From a virus, in the IMG/VR virus record IMGVR_UViG_3300025154_000033, positions 1 through 40,635 of that record: 40,635 nucleotides of DNA; one strand, given 5' to 3'. A model generated the notes under the pieces. It was not told the origin of the DNA. It was given only the letters and a program-made list of their open reading frames with translations, and made no database searches. Both the position numbers and the translations under genes were made by a program. Of the stretch, positions 39,253 through 40,635 are shown in pieces (position 1 is the stretch's first letter; every line of letters starts with the position of its first letter).

Positions 39253-40218
39253 ATGGCACAGTCAGACCTCGCAGTTTTCAGTGAGTACCTGTACGCCGGA
39301 TTGACCGAAGTGGTCGACCAGCAAATCGAAAAATTCAACGCCGCTTCTCGCGGCACGATTACCCTTTCCCCTGGCGCTCATCAGGGTGACTATTCTGAAA
39401 TGGCTTTTTTCAAAAAGCTTTCCGGTCTGGTTCGTCGCCGTAATGCTTACGGCACCGGCACTGTATCGGCAATCGACATGGAACATTTGCTTGATACCAT
39501 GGTCAAAGTCGCTGCCGGTACTCCCCCGGTAAACATTCCGCCTTCGCAGTTTAAGTGGATTCAGCAAAATCCTGAAACTGCGGGTGCTGCTATGGGCCAA
39601 CAGCTTGCCGGCGATACCATGGCCGACATGCTCAACACGGCGGTAATTGCTGGCCGGGTTGCGATTGGTCAAAACGCTTTGGCTGTCCTCGATATCACCG
39701 GCGAAACTCCCGACACCATGAGTGCCAGCGCTCTGGTCCGTGGTGCTGTTAAATTTGGGGATCGTTCCGGCGATATTGCTGCATGGATTATGCATTCGAC
39801 CCCCATGAGTGATTTTTACGTCGCTGGTGTGACCAACACGGCACAACTTTTCACTTATGGCTCAATCAATGTAATTGCTGACCCCTTCGGTCGTATCTTC
39901 GTTGTGACCGATTCCCCGGGCTTGATTACTACCGGCACCCCCAATATTTATTGGTCGCTCGGCCTAGTCAACGGCGCTTTGGTTGTTAATCAAAACAACG
40001 ACTTCACTGACAACTGGTCGACCACGAACGGCGGAGAAAATATTCAGCGCACGTATCAAGCAGAATGGTCTTTCCAAGTCGGTGTCAAGGGCTTCGCCTG
40101 GGACAAAGCCAACGGCGGAGCTTCCCCGAATGACGCGGCACTGGCGACCGCAACCAACTGGGATCGGTATGCTACCAGCCTGAAAGACACCGCCGGTGTG
40201 CTGATTAAATCTAATTAA
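39253..40218 (+). CDS. Major capsid (coat) protein
   Basis: 321 residues after AAGGAG. It starts AQSDLAVFSEYLYAGLTEVV and contains AGDTMADMLNTAVIAGRVAI, IAAWIMHSTPMSDFYVAGV and INVIADPFGRIFVVTDSPGL, which fit the group of HK97-fold coat proteins annotated as Gp13-like/major capsid in DUF4055-portal phages. GC-rich, evenly codon-biased, right after the scaffold and followed by a hairpin, all as expected for the most abundant virion protein. Confidence 0.88.
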   Translation: MAQSDLAVFSEYLYAGLTEVVDQQIEKFNAASRGTITLSPGAHQGDYSEMAFFKKLSGLVRRRNAYGTGTVSAIDMEHLLDTMVKVAAGTPPVNIPPSQFKWIQQNPETAGAAMGQQLAGDTMADMLNTAVIAGRVAIGQNALAVLDITGETPDTMSASALVRGAVKFGDRSGDIAAWIMHSTPMSDFYVAGVTNTAQLFTYGSINVIADPFGRIFVVTDSPGLITTGTPNIYWSLGLVNGALVVNQNNDFTDNWSTTNGGENIQRTYQAEWSFQVGVKGFAWDKANGGASPNDAALATATNWDRYATSLKDTAGVLIKSN

Positions 40219-40225
40219 GTTGAAT

Positions 40226-40254
40226 AACCCCGGTGGCTAAACACCGCCGGGGTT
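40226..40254. terminator. Hairpin between the coat gene and reversed gene 2
   Basis: 40226-40236 pairs with 40244-40254 over 11 bp with one G-U pair and loop CTAAACA. It is GC-rich but has no good T-run on either strand, so it may be a weak or bidirectional terminator, or an mRNA-stabilising 3' end for the coat transcript. Confidence 0.65.
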
Positions 40255-40264
40255 TAGTTGAGAA

Positions 40265-40471
40265 TTAATCGATTGACAACCAACCTTGTTTTTGGCCGGT
40301 AACCAAAAAATCGATGTGGTTGAAATAGCCAATTTCGCCCTTTTTCCATCCGTCGGACGCCATGCTCGCTTCAGCTTTATTAAAAAAAATAGCAGTACGC
40401 TTGTTATTTAAACAATCGTTTTCTAAAATCTCAAGCCTTTTGATTTCGTTTTTGTAAATGGCAGATTTCAT
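40265..40471 (-). CDS. Reversed moron-like gene 2
   Basis: 68 residues from ATG 40471 with GGAGG upstream. The first half is a charged helix (KSAIYKNEIKRLEILENDCL), the second half has KAEASMASDGWKKGEIGYFN and LVTGQKQGWLSI. No family recognised. It faces against the late operon, between the coat and decoration-like genes, with its own promoter (40501-40529) and a hairpin at its end. Its setting is the same as that of the gene at 35084-35296. Confidence 0.75.
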   Translation of the reverse strand: MKSAIYKNEIKRLEILENDCLNNKRTAIFFNKAEASMASDGWKKGEIGYFNHIDFLVTGQKQGWLSID

Positions 40472-40500
40472 TTTTTCCTCCGTTTGTTTAAGTTGAATAT

Positions 40501-40529
40501 ATTTTACCAAAGTTAAAAAGCATAGTCAA
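40501..40529 (-). promoter_or_regulatory. Promoter of reversed gene 2
   Basis: On the - strand: TTGACT (40529-40524, also 21-16), 17 bases with TTTTTAACTTTG, then TAAAAT (40506-40501). It shares TTGCTTGAC and TTAACTTTG with the promoter at 35344-35372. It crosses the assembly junction, so it would be cut in a linear annotation. Confidence 0.8.
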
Positions 40530-40635
40530 GCAAATATTTAAATTTATTTTCAGGGGTGAAAATGCTTAAATTTCCTAAAATAATTTACTTCATTAGAGAC
40601 GGCGTGCCGACCGATGAAGAAATGAAAGATGCTTA
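40509..40635. repeat. Terminal direct repeat, right copy (assembly overlap)
   Basis: Second copy of the 127-base overlap described at 1-127. It carries the -35 half of the promoter for the reversed gene at 40265-40471 and the first 24 codons of the gene that starts at 54. One copy should be removed before counting genes. Confidence 0.93.

Overview
The window is one complete tailed double-stranded DNA phage genome, almost certainly from a metagenome or short-read assembly. Its first and last 127 bases are identical, as left by a k=127 graph assembly of a circular contig, so the unit genome is 40,508 bp and the late operon runs through the junction. The phage is a siphovirus type: it has large terminase, DUF4055-type portal, Mu F-like head protein, scaffold, coat, head-tail adaptors, major tail protein, frameshifted tail chaperones and a 1,305-residue tape measure. 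I see no integrase and no full-length CI repressor. The host cannot be read from the sequence. Sigma-70-like promoters and a Sec-type signal peptide point to an ordinary bacterium.

Layout. (1) 33104 through the junction to 11277, + strand: packaging, head and tail genes, ending in a signal-peptide-bearing tailspike and a distal tail protein. Two small genes (35084-35296 and 40265-40471) sit backwards in this operon with their own promoters and terminators, like morons. (2) 11274-22328, - strand: replication and recombination block. It holds a family B DNA polymerase, beta-like sliding clamp, SF2 helicase, a B12-type radical SAM protein, Cas4-like exonuclease, DUF669 protein, a DUF6948 protein sandwiched between two Gly/Tyr/Ser/Asp-rich repeat proteins, a Sak4-like ATPase and a MazG-like pyrophosphohydrolase. 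(3) 22340-22465: divergent promoters. (4) 22466-29513, + strand: small HTH regulator, primase-polymerase/DUF3987 protein, an AT-rich gap that may be the origin, then a mosaic accessory region with VRR-NUC and HNH nucleases, membrane miniproteins and a GC-rich island whose gene spacers fold somewhat like integron attC sites. (5) 29668-33082, + strand: membrane proteins (lysis candidates), a fibre with 26-residue LRR-like repeats, its probable chaperone, and DUF1353.

The replication genes form a nearly self-sufficient set: primase-polymerase, PolB, clamp, helicase, annealing ATPase, SSB-like protein and exonuclease. No recognisable endolysin was found.

The strongest unexplained signal is genome-wide. 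The 8-mer TGTGGGCA (either strand) occurs 21 times by my reading, where about one is expected. It lies in all codon frames and in both orientations relative to genes. Other leads are the Gly-rich/DUF6948 module, the attC-like cassettes, two branched hairpins placed just before ribosome binding sites, and a metallopeptidase inside the head operon.
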